Numbered from the stretch's first letter, positions 25,779 to 35,323 are shown. The stretch: DNA of 64,000 nt from Pedobacter sp. R20-19 (GCF_000708265.2 NZ_JCKI01000003.1:372001-436000); one strand, 5' to 3'. Numbers and translations: made by a program. The notes: a model not told the origin generated them from the letters alone.

Positions 25779-27104
25779 CTAATGTGAATCGTGTGGCGTA
25801 ATAAATTTCAAAATGGTAGAAAGCGTTAATCCATATAACACGAAACTGATAAAGATAATGTAGCCAGGCTGAAGTGCTGTGTTATTTGTAGTAATAATGG
25901 TTAGGAAATCACTATTGATGTGTAAACTTTTCAATTGAGATTCCAGTAGACCATTCAGACCGATGTAAGTCATTAATATTGCAATTACAATCACATCTGC
26001 CATGCTCCATTTGCCCGATTGAAAGGCAAAATACTTAATAAACCTGTTTTCAGCCAACTTTCTGTTGCCCAACAGGTGAATACCGGTTGAACTCAATTTC
26101 ATTATCGGAAACAATACACTAAAAACAAGTATTAAAACACCAACCAGAATAGAATCTACTGCAGATTGGCCTATTAAAACCAATACCACATCCATGATAC
26201 TTTTACTTTGAAAAAAGAGTACCTGGTCTTTAAATACCACATGTTCGCCAAGCAACATAAAATCAAGCGATTTAATTCTGGCATCTACCTCAATCATAGA
26301 AGCCGTTAAACCCACCGCTAATAAAATGAAAGCAAAAAGTAAAGACATTACAAAAAGTGTAGTATGTAGTTCAGTTCGTTTTCTAAAGACCCACCAAAGT
26401 GATAACACCACTACAATACAACCTAGCATGCCAAAGCAATAGCCATAAGTAGATTTTCTAATGTCAGCCAGGCTGGTATTGAATTTCTGATTCAATTCTG
26501 CTGTAGAAGCTACATGGTACTTTTTATACATACCTTTGGTAGTCACTTCAATAGCCGTCAAAGTACTATCAATGGTTCCGGTACGTTCCATTTCTGTAAA
26601 CTTACCCATCGCCATTTTGCTCATCTTTTTCTTATTGGCCGCATTATCAACCTGGGCAATGATGGTTTTGGCAAAGGCAGGAGCCTGTGCTTTAATCTTA
26701 TCGGTATCAACAAAGGTATTGATCACAAACTTCTTGATCTTTCCATCCACAGTTTTTTTAGGCTTATTCACCAAAGCTTCAGCCTTATTAATTAAGGCTA
26801 TAATCACCTGTTCCACTTCAATTTGAAGTTCCTTTTTCTGGCTTTTCGTCATGGTAAAATTACGCACCTGGTGATTGATGATCGCAGCTACCTTATCATG
26901 CCATTGCCCTACAGAAAACAGACCATATGTGATGTTATTAATATTCGAATAATCCTTTTTAATATCCTCCTGTTTACTGGAAAGCACGTGCAATCTGTAC
27001 GCAAAAAAACCCTCTACACAGAGTAAAATGGCAAGGAAAAAGATCAGCAGGATTTTGGGTACAAAAGATTTTGTTCCTTTAACGGCTATTGGTGTTGTTG
27101 TCAA
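25779..27104 (-). CDS. PqiA-like membrane protein, first tandem copy
   Basis: This 441-residue paralog of the downstream protein has the same plan: N-terminal helix (LLIFFLAILLCVEGFFAYRL), then KKDYSNINNITYGLFSVGQW, a helical extracytoplasmic domain, and C-terminal PqiA-type helices (FQSKSIMDVVLVLIGQ, GKWSMADVIVIAILMTYIGL). The start codon is TTG at 27104, with no ATG nearby. The same distance from start to first helix in the paralog supports it. An AAAGAA stretch precedes it. With the downstream copy and the AI-2E family gene it may form one transcription unit. Confidence 0.8.
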   Translation of the reverse strand: MTTTPIAVKGTKSFVPKILLIFFLAILLCVEGFFAYRLHVLSSKQEDIKKDYSNINNITYGLFSVGQWHDKVAAIINHQVRNFTMTKSQKKELQIEVEQVIIALINKAEALVNKPKKTVDGKIKKFVINTFVDTDKIKAQAPAFAKTIIAQVDNAANKKKMSKMAMGKFTEMERTGTIDSTLTAIEVTTKGMYKKYHVASTAELNQKFNTSLADIRKSTYGYCFGMLGCIVVVLSLWWVFRKRTELHTTLFVMSLLFAFILLAVGLTASMIEVDARIKSLDFMLLGEHVVFKDQVLFFQSKSIMDVVLVLIGQSAVDSILVGVLILVFSVLFPIMKLSSTGIHLLGNRKLAENRFIKYFAFQSGKWSMADVIVIAILMTYIGLNGLLESQLKSLHINSDFLTIITTNNTALQPGYIIFISFVLYGLTLSTILKFITPHDSH

Positions 27105-27495
27105 TTCTTTAAATTTAAGTTTGTTGGCTGTACGGATAGTTAGTCTGCAAGTTAAAACTGGTGATCAATCAAAAATGTATTGTTCTGAATAAATTGGTTA
27201 CTGGCAAGGGGCTGGTATGGATAAAGTGCATTTTAATCTCCATATTCCATTTAATATTGGTTAAATTAGATAGGTTAACAGCGAATGGCCAAGATGGTTT
27301 TACCAAATGGATAATATAGTTTAAAGGAGTATTTTTTTTAGTTGCGTTTAAATCAAATATTCAAATAATATTTTTCACTAATTTACCTCATCTCACTGTT
27401 TTTAAGCAGATAACGGATTCATTTTACATCAGCTTAAAGCGGAATAAAAATAGATTCTTAAAACTTTCACTGTGTAAATTAGCCTGAAAGTAAGT
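27105..27495. other. Divergent promoter region, nothing else recognised
   Basis: The 391 AT-rich bases separate the PqiA-like pair (minus strand) from the 1120-residue protein (plus strand). It should hold both promoters, but I saw no clear consensus pair. Confidence 0.4.
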
Positions 27496-30400
27496 ATGTT
27501 TGATGATATGCTTTCAACTTTCAAACTTAACACACTGCTTGAAAACCCATCATTGGTTATCGCAGAAATTGCTTCGGATAGTCAACCCAATCAAGATGCC
27601 CCTGTAGAAAATACTTGGATTCTTTTGCAAAAATCATCAGGTAAAATTATCAGGTTAACACAGCCCTCAAAAACAAGTGCATCGCAGTATAATTTTTACG
27701 AAGGACAACTCAGGTTAAGCGCTACAACAGGAAATTTCCTGTTCAGGCATGGGCGGAAGTGGGAAGTGCTTGATCTGAACATTGAAAAATCGCTTGATGC
27801 AGATTTAAAGGAAATCATTCAGCACTTCATTGATCGCTTTACCGAGCATGAACTTCTTTCTTTAGCTGCATGTCCGGCATTGGATTTTGGTTATAAAATT
27901 CTCCAAAATGATGATCAGACTAATCCCAAATCTTTTAAACTTTCTCTAAAATTTATATTTAATCCTGCAGGGCATTTCTCTTTTGATCCAAATGCATCAG
28001 AAGTTAAAAATAATAAAGAAGTAACCATTCGTGATGCAGAATATATATTAGAAAGTTATGATTCAATCCGTGCGCAAATTTTAGCACCTGATATTGAAAT
28101 TTCAGTAGCTAATACCTTAAATCCTGGCAAACTCATCTCGCTTAACAATAATCTTAGGGATGAAAACAATGGCTTTTTAGATTTTTTAACCCATGTAATC
28201 GAATGGATTACCAATTTTATTGCCCAGCCAGACGAACTAAATCTTTTTGCAGCTGATCATGAATCACTTCTTTCAATCAATCCCATTCATTATGTATGGA
28301 ACAGCCCTCAGGAGCTAAGTAATCCACAAAAATTATTTCCACTGGAGGTTCATCTGCTTACACAGCGAAAACTAAGTAACCTGCAATCTCAAAAGCAATT
28401 GATTGATCCTGCAAAGCTAGGTGTAAATACTGGGGTTGAAGAAAACCTGACTATTGTGATGCCCTATGCCTTAATGAACCTTTATGGAATGGAGGGACCA
28501 GATCAACAGGTTTCTGCACTGCAACAATTTACCCATGAAGTAGAAGAAGCACTCACTCTGATGGATGTTAAGCTGGCCATATCTGTTCCTGAAGAAGGCG
28601 CCAGCCTTGCCGATGCAGAGTTTAGCCAATTGTGGGTATTAAGAATGATAGATCTGCTCGATCATTGTCATACACCTTCCAATTCCATAAAAGATTTGGA
28701 ACATCAATATTATTCTATTGCACCATTTTCTACTACCCTGTTAAACTCCTCTTTTCCAGAGATTTATGCTTTCGAACATTATTTGGGTCAAACAAATTCC
28801 ATCACCAGTTATACCCTCAACAATATCGATCTTGAGACATTGACAGGCAGATTTTTACATGATTTGCAACTGATGCGCAGCAAACCTGTATTAGAAGCGC
28901 TCGCTTTAATTGACAGGCAAAGCAATGAAATTCCTTCGAAACATATCGGTTATCTGCAGCAACAAGTAACTGAACATCTTGCTGATCGGATTGTTACCCA
29001 GCTCAGACCACTTGTAATCATTCCTAATGCTAAAACCACTAAAATTATAGGGACTGAAAAATTTAAAAAGGCCCTGTCAAATGATCTGCACCGCACCTAT
29101 GCCTCAGCTTTTCTAATATCTGTAAACATTAAGCCACTTTCTTACGATCAGTCTGCAGAATCTTATCTTCCATTAGCATTTACAGCATCTTCTAACCTAA
29201 TTGATACTACTGCTGACAATCCAGAAGAGAGTTTGAATGATGTCATAAAAATTCCTGGAGTTGCTTTAGAAAGCAATATTGAGCAGCATGATTCTTATGT
29301 AAACTATGCAGATGCTAGCTTGCGCAAGCATTCCTCCATTAGGATAAAGTTTGATTATGATGTTAAACAAATCAAGATCACCAATGCTGCCCCAGATCCG
29401 GATCAACCTACTATAAACCTTGAAAATATAGGATGGTTGAACCTGATTTTGCCCGGCGATGCATTATCCGGTTTATCATTGGAAGAGACAATTCCGAATC
29501 CGGTGAAAAAATATCCTGATCCGGCAAGGCTAATCCGTCAGGCATTTTTCGACGAGCCTTATCAAGAAAAAAGTAAAAAGCCGGATATAGCGGCAATACT
29601 TTCTACAGGATTTGCCATTGAATATCAATTGAATGAATTTCACGCACAGGATACCCATCAATTTGAAATTACTTTTAATAGTCTTGATGATCAATCAGCA
29701 CCATTAACAATTCATTCTTCAACTGAACCGGCTTTAGAAACTTTTCTTCATAAAATATTTCAGTTTGACATGGTTTCGGCTCAGTTTCTGGATTATTTTG
29801 AGCAGGAAATTCCCAAAGTTCATCAGGACATCACTAAAGCTGATCTTGCAACGCTACAAAAATTGCTCAAAGCATTCTGGAACCTGGCAGGTGAAGTAGT
29901 ATCTGTTTGGCCAGAGTTAAATGGTACTTCAGTTCCGGCCCCACTACTATCTTCACCAGTTAGCCATACGAAAATCAGTTTCCAGGTGAGGGAACATGCA
30001 TCAATTCATACGAACGGAGAAGTTCTTTTCGAATCTGTAATTTCTGATTGGAAGAGCGAAATCTCCGACTATAACATTTTCCTGCTCCCAGAACTTGAAG
30101 GCTGGACAGCAGAACCTCAGTTATTTAATGATGATATAGCAATAACACCTATCCCCTTGGAAAAGGAAGGCTCAAAACAAATTGCTGTCCGCTATTTCAA
30201 TACATCAGGCAATGAAAAAAAATATCTCTCTTTTGAGCAGGGTGTGGAAATCATTTCTCGCCGCATAAAACTTTTTAAACTGAACCTGCCTGGAGTACAA
30301 AATGCAAACACCTCTTTAGCTATATTAAGAAATGAGGGTTTAAATAATTATTTAGCAACAGATAAGCATTTTATATATCAAACACAATCCATCAGCTTTC

Positions 30401-30858
30401 CTTATGCAGCAGTGCCAAATAAAGTAATTAGTGAAAATATCAATTGGCCAGATCTTGTGCCTGCTGTAGCCCTTGCGACTTGCATTAACGATATTTTCAA
30501 ACCTCTTTCCACACAGTCAAATCCAGGGAATCTCCCACTCTTCATTCAAATAGAGATTCAACTAAAAACAAAAATTTTAGCTGATGATTTGTTTCCTGAG
30601 CTTAGCACACCTATCCTTATGCTCCCTCAAAATAAGTTTGAGGACGGACCAATTAATGAAGCATTATCTAAAGCAATTAGTGAAGCAATATTAACCTGGT
30701 TTTCTACGAATAGGCCAGCTATAACCCTTTCTACATTATCGCTTTCTATTCAGATCTTTGGTGATACCAATCAGAATCGAGTACCTTTAATTGTTTTGGA
30801 TAATATCAGGCTTAATATTGCCAATATACCAGATATCATTAATGTAGTAAAAAACTAA
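27496..30858 (+). CDS. Very large cytoplasmic protein of unknown family
   Basis: This 1120-residue protein has no signal peptide, membrane helix or obvious repeats. It is acidic and rich in predicted strands, with repeated short phrases such as LSLKFIFNPAGHF, FAIEYQLNEFHA and LFIQIEIQLKTKI that look like beta-sandwich strands. Asn, Gln, Ser and Pro are plentiful. I recognise no family. It is alone on its strand, convergent with the sulfation operon and followed by a strong terminator. The continuous frame and normal codon use leave little doubt that it is a gene. A structural or virion-like role is conceivable but unsupported. Confidence 0.85.
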   Translation: MFDDMLSTFKLNTLLENPSLVIAEIASDSQPNQDAPVENTWILLQKSSGKIIRLTQPSKTSASQYNFYEGQLRLSATTGNFLFRHGRKWEVLDLNIEKSLDADLKEIIQHFIDRFTEHELLSLAACPALDFGYKILQNDDQTNPKSFKLSLKFIFNPAGHFSFDPNASEVKNNKEVTIRDAEYILESYDSIRAQILAPDIEISVANTLNPGKLISLNNNLRDENNGFLDFLTHVIEWITNFIAQPDELNLFAADHESLLSINPIHYVWNSPQELSNPQKLFPLEVHLLTQRKLSNLQSQKQLIDPAKLGVNTGVEENLTIVMPYALMNLYGMEGPDQQVSALQQFTHEVEEALTLMDVKLAISVPEEGASLADAEFSQLWVLRMIDLLDHCHTPSNSIKDLEHQYYSIAPFSTTLLNSSFPEIYAFEHYLGQTNSITSYTLNNIDLETLTGRFLHDLQLMRSKPVLEALALIDRQSNEIPSKHIGYLQQQVTEHLADRIVTQLRPLVIIPNAKTTKIIGTEKFKKALSNDLHRTYASAFLISVNIKPLSYDQSAESYLPLAFTASSNLIDTTADNPEESLNDVIKIPGVALESNIEQHDSYVNYADASLRKHSSIRIKFDYDVKQIKITNAAPDPDQPTINLENIGWLNLILPGDALSGLSLEETIPNPVKKYPDPARLIRQAFFDEPYQEKSKKPDIAAILSTGFAIEYQLNEFHAQDTHQFEITFNSLDDQSAPLTIHSSTEPALETFLHKIFQFDMVSAQFLDYFEQEIPKVHQDITKADLATLQKLLKAFWNLAGEVVSVWPELNGTSVPAPLLSSPVSHTKISFQVREHASIHTNGEVLFESVISDWKSEISDYNIFLLPELEGWTAEPQLFNDDIAITPIPLEKEGSKQIAVRYFNTSGNEKKYLSFEQGVEIISRRIKLFKLNLPGVQNANTSLAILRNEGLNNYLATDKHFIYQTQSISFPYAAVPNKVISENINWPDLVPAVALATCINDIFKPLSTQSNPGNLPLFIQIEIQLKTKILADDLFPELSTPILMLPQNKFEDGPINEALSKAISEAILTWFSTNRPAITLSTLSLSIQIFGDTNQNRVPLIVLDNIRLNIANIPDIINVVKN

Positions 30859-30867
30859 AGCTTATCT

Positions 30868-30904
30868 AAATATTGGCCGAAAATTTTCCGGCCAATATTT
30901 TTTA
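30868..30904 (+). terminator. Bidirectional intrinsic terminator
   Basis: AAATATTGGCC (30868-30878) and GGCCAATATTT (30890-30900) pair perfectly, with T after and A before. It lies between two convergent genes and can serve both. Confidence 0.85.
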
Positions 30905-30912
30905 GCTTAAAA

Positions 30913-31434
30913 TTATTTAAATGTACTCATTACAAAGTTGGCCAGCTTTGTAATACTTTCTTCTAAACCAGCACTTGAGGTATCAATGGTTAAGGCCACA
31001 TTTTTAGGCTCTTCGAATATATCGTTAATACCAGTTAGGTTATCAAGCTTATCAGGGTCTCCATCAGGTAGCAATGCACGTTTATAAAGTCCTTTGGTAT
31101 CTCTTTGCAATAGAATATCTAAGTTGCAGTAAATATAAACAAGTTCAGCACCGCAAGTCTCTTTTAACACGGCTCTTCCTTCCTCAAAGGGATTAATCAC
31201 CGCAATAATAATAACATCATATTCTTTAGACAATCCAGAAGCGAGTTGTCCTAAACGCCTTACGTTTTCTATCCGGTCTGCTTTGGTAAAACCAAGATCG
31301 GCACAAAGCGTTTTCCGGTAAAAATCTCCATCTATGATCATTATTTTTTTATTTGGGCATGATGCTTTAAATGCCTCTGAAATACTGGTTTTGCCTGCTC
31401 CAGACATCCCTGTAAATTGTAATATTAATGCCAT
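30913..31434 (-). CDS. cysC: Adenylylsulfate (APS) kinase, CysC-like
   Basis: This 173-residue kinase phosphorylates APS to PAPS, the donor for sulfotransferases. It has Walker A (GMSGAGKTS, about 9-17), IIDGDFYRKTLCADLGFTKA with the family DGD..R pattern, RIENVRRLGQLASGLSKEYD, INPFEEGRAVLKE and VYIYCNLDILLQRDTKGLYK. It is slightly shorter than usual (about 200), and SGAGKT replaces the common SGSGKST. It follows the sulfotransferase gene by six bases. No CysN/CysD or reductase genes adjoin it, so it looks like a dedicated PAPS supply for the sulfotransferase. Confidence 0.85.
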   Translation of the reverse strand: MALILQFTGMSGAGKTSISEAFKASCPNKKIMIIDGDFYRKTLCADLGFTKADRIENVRRLGQLASGLSKEYDVIIIAVINPFEEGRAVLKETCGAELVYIYCNLDILLQRDTKGLYKRALLPDGDPDKLDNLTGINDIFEEPKNVALTIDTSSAGLEESITKLANFVMSTFK

Positions 31435-31440
31435 ACCTTA

Positions 31441-32382
31441 TTAAGAGAAATGATTCATGAAAGCAGAATAAGCTTTCTCTACTTCTAAATGCGAAAACTT
31501 TTCTACTGGCGTTTCCTGCCGAAATAGTTGATCTGGATATTTGCTATGCCGGGTAAGACGTTCTGTTATTAGGCTATCAATAGGCAAAGGAAGGCTGATA
31601 GATTTAAAAAAATAATCTACCATTTTGTCGACCCCCATTCCGTAGTCAAAAAAATAATTCAACCGGTGCTTTTCCTGGCAGATCACAAATAATTTGATAT
31701 AGAATTCTTTTAATACTTCTGCGGTATAAAGGCCAGAATGTGCATTAAATTCATCCCTATACTCAACATTAAGTAAGTTTGCATCAATCAATCCCGGAAC
31801 CATGTGAATACCAGGGCGAAGCTGATGAGAGGCAATTACCGCATTAGGTTCTCTGGAAATGAAAAAGAAAGGAGTATCCGGAAAACACGCCCGTAATATA
31901 GCGTAATGATGGATATGCCAGCTATCCAGTTTAATAAACATATTCTGATACTTCGCATTTCTTTTCTGCCCGAGAAGTTTAATCGCAGACTTAAGGTAAA
32001 GCTTCGTTTTATCTGTATCAAAGCTTAAATCATTTTCATGGGCACGAAGGATCTGATCAATAAGAGGTGCTTCTGCATAGACGATGTTTTCTTCAGCAGT
32101 TGAAAGCGCCTGAGAAAGCAAGGTTGAACCACATCTGGATACATGAAAAATAAGGGCTTTAATTGGAATGGTTTCTATATTACCAGAAGCCTCCAACATA
32201 AAATCAAGATTGCTAACACTCCGAAAAACAGATCTTTCGCGCATCCGGGCACGACGAATGGCGATTGTTTCATCAAAAAAAGGCTCTGCAATGTGATGAT
32301 TTCCCAAATCCATCCATTCAACCTGCCATACTTTATCAAGCAAGTTAATTTTATAAGGTATCCATTCACTAAGCGCTTTCAT
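31441..32382 (-). CDS. Sulfotransferase family protein
   Basis: This 313-residue protein has the sulfotransferase 5'-phosphosulfate loop, IFHVSRCGSTLLSQAL at about 78-93. The 3'-phosphate region (FFFISREPNAVIASHQL, about 182-198) matches the R-x-P-x-x-V-x-x-S pattern. The N-terminal 75 residues are an extra segment that I cannot assign. No signal peptide is seen, so it acts in the cytoplasm. It lies between a small Cys-containing gene (10 bases upstream) and an APS kinase (6 bases downstream). The acceptor, whether peptide, lipid or glycan, is unknown. Confidence 0.85.
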   Translation of the reverse strand: MKALSEWIPYKINLLDKVWQVEWMDLGNHHIAEPFFDETIAIRRARMRERSVFRSVSNLDFMLEASGNIETIPIKALIFHVSRCGSTLLSQALSTAEENIVYAEAPLIDQILRAHENDLSFDTDKTKLYLKSAIKLLGQKRNAKYQNMFIKLDSWHIHHYAILRACFPDTPFFFISREPNAVIASHQLRPGIHMVPGLIDANLLNVEYRDEFNAHSGLYTAEVLKEFYIKLFVICQEKHRLNYFFDYGMGVDKMVDYFFKSISLPLPIDSLITERLTRHSKYPDQLFRQETPVEKFSHLEVEKAYSAFMNHFS

Positions 32383-32392
32383 CTAATTTCTT

Positions 32393-32626
32393 TTATAGTG
32401 AGCTACAATTGCCAGGGTTCGGGCCGTCCATTTTTTCGAGATCTGAAAAAATTTTTAGTGTCTCAACTTCGCCACCAGTTGCAGAACATATAGAAATGCC
32501 TTTCCAACTCACTTCACAGTCATTACAGTTAAAATGTTCATTCCAGTTAGTGGTAGCCCGAAGGGCAAGGTAATGCCTAAGTAACTGAAAGTTAAATCCT
32601 TTGTTAAAATAAATGTATTTTTTCAA
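32393..32626 (-). CDS. Small cysteine-containing protein, first gene of the sulfation operon
   Basis: This 77-residue protein is unlike any family I know. It starts at TTG 32626; the in-frame stop upstream leaves no ATG. Cysteines are at about 34, 37, 47 and 74. There is a GG at 51-52, and the tail DGPNPGNCSSL is rich in Gly, Pro and Ser. A tyrosine/aromatic start (MKKYIYFNKGFNFQLL) precedes it. It lies 10 bases before the sulfotransferase gene. It could be a modified-peptide precursor, a carrier or a metal-binding accessory protein. The operon position supports coding, and the function is inference only. Confidence 0.55.
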   Translation of the reverse strand: MKKYIYFNKGFNFQLLRHYLALRATTNWNEHFNCNDCEVSWKGISICSATGGEVETLKIFSDLEKMDGPNPGNCSSL

Positions 32627-32795
32627 GTGCGTTAATTTATCTGTAAAATATAGAAGAGATCACAAACGTGCAAATATTTATTCAATTAATCTAACAACAG
32701 TAATATGATGAGTGATAAGTTTAAAGCTAATGTTAGTCCTGTTAAACGATCGACAAAATTATTGTGTAAAAATTTAAAAAAATAGAATATATATT

Positions 32796-32803
32796 TATAT
32801 TTG
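32796..32803 (+). promoter_or_regulatory. Candidate -7 box of porV
   Basis: TATATTTG matches the Bacteroidota TAnnTTTG element, 63 bases before the porV start codon. A convincing TTG box at the normal distance is not seen. Confidence 0.4.
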
Positions 32804-32866
32804 TCAAAGTAATGCTAGTTTTATAGCTAATAGAAAAACTCTCATCCCAAATCTATATTAACGACA

Positions 32867-34018
32867 ATGAAATTCATTGGATTCTCTCTCTTTGCCATGT
32901 TAATTGGCAATATTGCTTATTCGCAGACCGTTGTAAATGGTAAGAATAGCAATCCTGTGCTAACTGCTGTACCATTTTTAAACATCACGCCAGATGCCAG
33001 ATCAGGTGGAATGGGTGATGCTGGTGTTGCCTTATCTCCTGGTGTTTTTGATACCTACTGGAATCCTTCTAAAATGGCTTTTCTGGATAATTCATATAAG
33101 GCTTCACTTTCCTACACACCATGGCTTAGAAATATTGCTCCAGATGTTAATATGGCTTATGCAAACTTTGCTAAAAAGCTGGATGACCGCAATGCTATAG
33201 GCGCTTCGATTAATTATTTTAATCAGGGCAGGGTAACTGCATATGACAATAACGAAGTTTATCTGGGTGCCTATCAGCCTAATGAATTTGCCATCGACTT
33301 CTCTTTTGCCAGAAAACTAGGAGACAACCTCTCTATGGGGCTAACTGCTAAATATATTTATTCTAACATTGTTGGTTCAAGCGCATCTGTTGCAGGTTCA
33401 GCCGGTCACTCAGGCAGTGCCTTAGCTGCAAGTGTTTCTCTTTTTTACACGAAGGCAATCAGGCAATTTGGCAATGATGGAAAATTCTCATTTGGTACCA
33501 ACATTTCTGACATTGGTACTAAAATGAATTATTACAGCAATGGTATTAATTACTTCTTGCCTACAAATTTAAGAGTGGGTGTAGCAGACGAATTCAAAAT
33601 TGATGCCTTAAGTAAATTTACCCTGACGTTGGATTTAAATAAATACCTGGTTCCTACTCCACCATTATTAGGTCCAGATGGTAACATCATCGCAGGACGT
33701 AGTGATGATCAATCTATTGTTTCAGGTATTTTTGGTTCGTTTAGTGATGCCCCTGGAGGTTTTAGTGAGGAAATAAAGGAAATCAGTTATGCAGCGGGTG
33801 CTGAATATATGTATGACGATAAATTTGCATTACGTACTGGCTTTTTTTATGAAAACCCTTATAAAGGGAACAGAAGATACGCCACAATGGGTGCAGGATA
33901 CCGCTACAAAAACATGATGTTGGATTTTTCATACCTGGTGGCTACAGAACGTACAAATCCGCTAAATAATACTTTAAGATTTACATTAAGTTTTGATTTT
34001 GGAAAAGGTAAATACTAA
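32867..34018 (+). CDS. porV: Type IX secretion system outer membrane protein PorV
   Basis: This 383-residue outer membrane barrel of the PorV/LptO family shuttles cargo from the SprA translocon to the attachment complex in type IX secretion. It has a signal peptide (1-19), then TAVPFLNITPDARSGGMGDA and GVFDTYWNPSKMAFLDNSYK, which are the family's N-terminal signature. FAIDFSFARKLGDNLSMGLT comes later, and the C-terminal strand is FTLSFDFGKGKY. Length and ends are normal. A T9SS-sorted protein is encoded 3.4 kb away. A terminator closes the gene at 34060-34100. Confidence 0.92.
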   Translation: MKFIGFSLFAMLIGNIAYSQTVVNGKNSNPVLTAVPFLNITPDARSGGMGDAGVALSPGVFDTYWNPSKMAFLDNSYKASLSYTPWLRNIAPDVNMAYANFAKKLDDRNAIGASINYFNQGRVTAYDNNEVYLGAYQPNEFAIDFSFARKLGDNLSMGLTAKYIYSNIVGSSASVAGSAGHSGSALAASVSLFYTKAIRQFGNDGKFSFGTNISDIGTKMNYYSNGINYFLPTNLRVGVADEFKIDALSKFTLTLDLNKYLVPTPPLLGPDGNIIAGRSDDQSIVSGIFGSFSDAPGGFSEEIKEISYAAGAEYMYDDKFALRTGFFYENPYKGNRRYATMGAGYRYKNMMLDFSYLVATERTNPLNNTLRFTLSFDFGKGKY

Positions 34019-34059
34019 TAAATAAAATACCCGCATTACTTCTTTTTGAATGCTTAAAT

Positions 34060-34100
34060 AAAGGCATTATTCCATTTTAAATGAGAATAATGCCTTTTTT
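34060..34100 (+). terminator. porV intrinsic terminator
   Basis: AAAGGCATTATTC (34060-34072) pairs perfectly with GAATAATGCCTTT, followed by a T run. Confidence 0.85.
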
Positions 34101-34699
34101 AGTTTATGCATAAAATTTTGATCCTGACGTACATTAATCTCGCCATAATAAATTATTCTTAAATCAATTTTTTGAATAAGATCACGACAATATATCACTC
34201 AAGCAAAACATGGTATGATCTCATCATTGATTAATCAGTTAACATGATGGTTGTTTTTAACGCTAATATGGCTGAATTAAGCCCATATATTAGCAATGAT
34301 TTATTCAGGTGATAATAGCTTCTAAGATATACTTTAGCTTAAGAAGATGAATATGTGATAACTGGCCACTATTTGTATTGATTTATCTCATATAGCGATT
34401 TAGTGCCTTAATGAGAATTAAGTATATAGAAAAAAGAGAAATCAAATTGTTAATAATCTGCTATGTTGTCATCTATGAGTTAATAAAACCGGGATGATTT
34501 TCTATCTTATTTCTTAAAGATCAAGACTAACTCAAGTTATATATTAACTTATTATATAAACACGATATTTATTTTTAAATAGCCCACTATGGGAACGCTC
34601 AATCAGAGGATGGCAATGATGATTGGTATACTCCTGTAATAGATAAGTGGACGAAGACCTTTGTAAAATCAATAATTAGTGACCAAAATCTAAAAACAA

Positions 34700-34732
34700 A
34701 AAGGCTGCCTGTTTATAAAACGAGCAGCCTTT
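34700..34732 (-). terminator. Terminator of the collagen-like operon
   Basis: On the minus strand AAAGGCTGC and GCAGCCTTT form the stem, followed by TTTTTGTTTTT. It lies about 22 bases beyond the tail-collar stop codon. Confidence 0.85.
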
Positions 34733-34753
34733 GTTATGATTTAATAATTAAAA

Positions 34754-35293
34754 TTAATTTCTGGAAGGATAAATACCCTCAATTGCAATGATAAAATTCA
34801 TGGCCAAATAAGGCTGCATGTTACTGTGTGGCTGACTGCCTCCAGCTGCGCTTAATGCTGTGGCACCCATCACTGCATTTGGAGCCGTAGAGGTATAAAT
34901 ATTTGGACCAGAACCTAGTGAACTATCGGTAGTATCGGCCATAAAATTATTTTCTGGATTAACAGAATTAGCAGCATCAGGACTCTTATTTACCGCAACA
35001 GCATGTGTATGTGCAGGCATTTGCAGTGTAGTTAGTGCTACACTTTCGCTACCACCACCTTTACCTAACGGATAAACTGTACCTGTTGGAGCTGTTCCAA
35101 AGTGAACAGGTACTTTTCCGGTTAAATTTGGTAATAAAAACGTGTTTACACCATCACCACCATAAGTTGTTCCTAGAACAGCGAAAAGTGCCTGATATTG
35201 TCTGATTTGCATCGTTTGACCTTGGCAAAAAGCCCAACCGCGTGGGGCATAAGTGCCTGCAAAAATAATAATTTGACCAATGAGAGGATCCAT
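34754..35293 (-). CDS. Tail-collar domain protein (microcystin-dependent-protein type)
   Basis: This 179-residue protein has the Collar domain (PF07484) at its start: PLIGQIIIFAGTYAPRGWAF, CQGQTMQIRQYQALFAVLGT, then TYGGDGVNTFLLPNLTGKVP. The PAHTHAV and PHSNMQPYLAMNFIIAIEGI blocks complete it. It resembles phage tail-fibre collars, but no other tail or capsid gene is near. In Bacteroidota such proteins occur as chromosomal, non-phage genes of unknown role. It follows the collagen-like gene by 30 bases and probably acts with it. No signal peptide is seen. Confidence 0.85.
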   Translation of the reverse strand: MDPLIGQIIIFAGTYAPRGWAFCQGQTMQIRQYQALFAVLGTTYGGDGVNTFLLPNLTGKVPVHFGTAPTGTVYPLGKGGGSESVALTTLQMPAHTHAVAVNKSPDAANSVNPENNFMADTTDSSLGSGPNIYTSTAPNAVMGATALSAAGGSQPHSNMQPYLAMNFIIAIEGIYPSRN

Positions 35294-35323
35294 AGTTTTA
35301 TTGAGTTATATTAATTAATTGAT

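Larger units (their letters stand above)
34019..34753. other. Long AT-rich intergenic stretch
   Basis: 735 bases bounded by two terminators, one for porV and one for the collagen-like operon. Only short open frames with no family features occur between them. No RNA gene was recognised. Confidence 0.5.

Noticed and set aside
30913..31434. Cysteine biosynthesis role for the APS kinase
   Set aside because: No sulfurylase or reductase genes adjoin it, and the tight spacing to a sulfotransferase points to PAPS supply instead. A genome-wide role cannot be excluded.
34754..35293. Prophage or tailocin because of the tail-collar domain
   Set aside because: No capsid, sheath, tube, terminase, integrase or lysis gene lies nearby. 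The gene sits in an operon with exported proteins.
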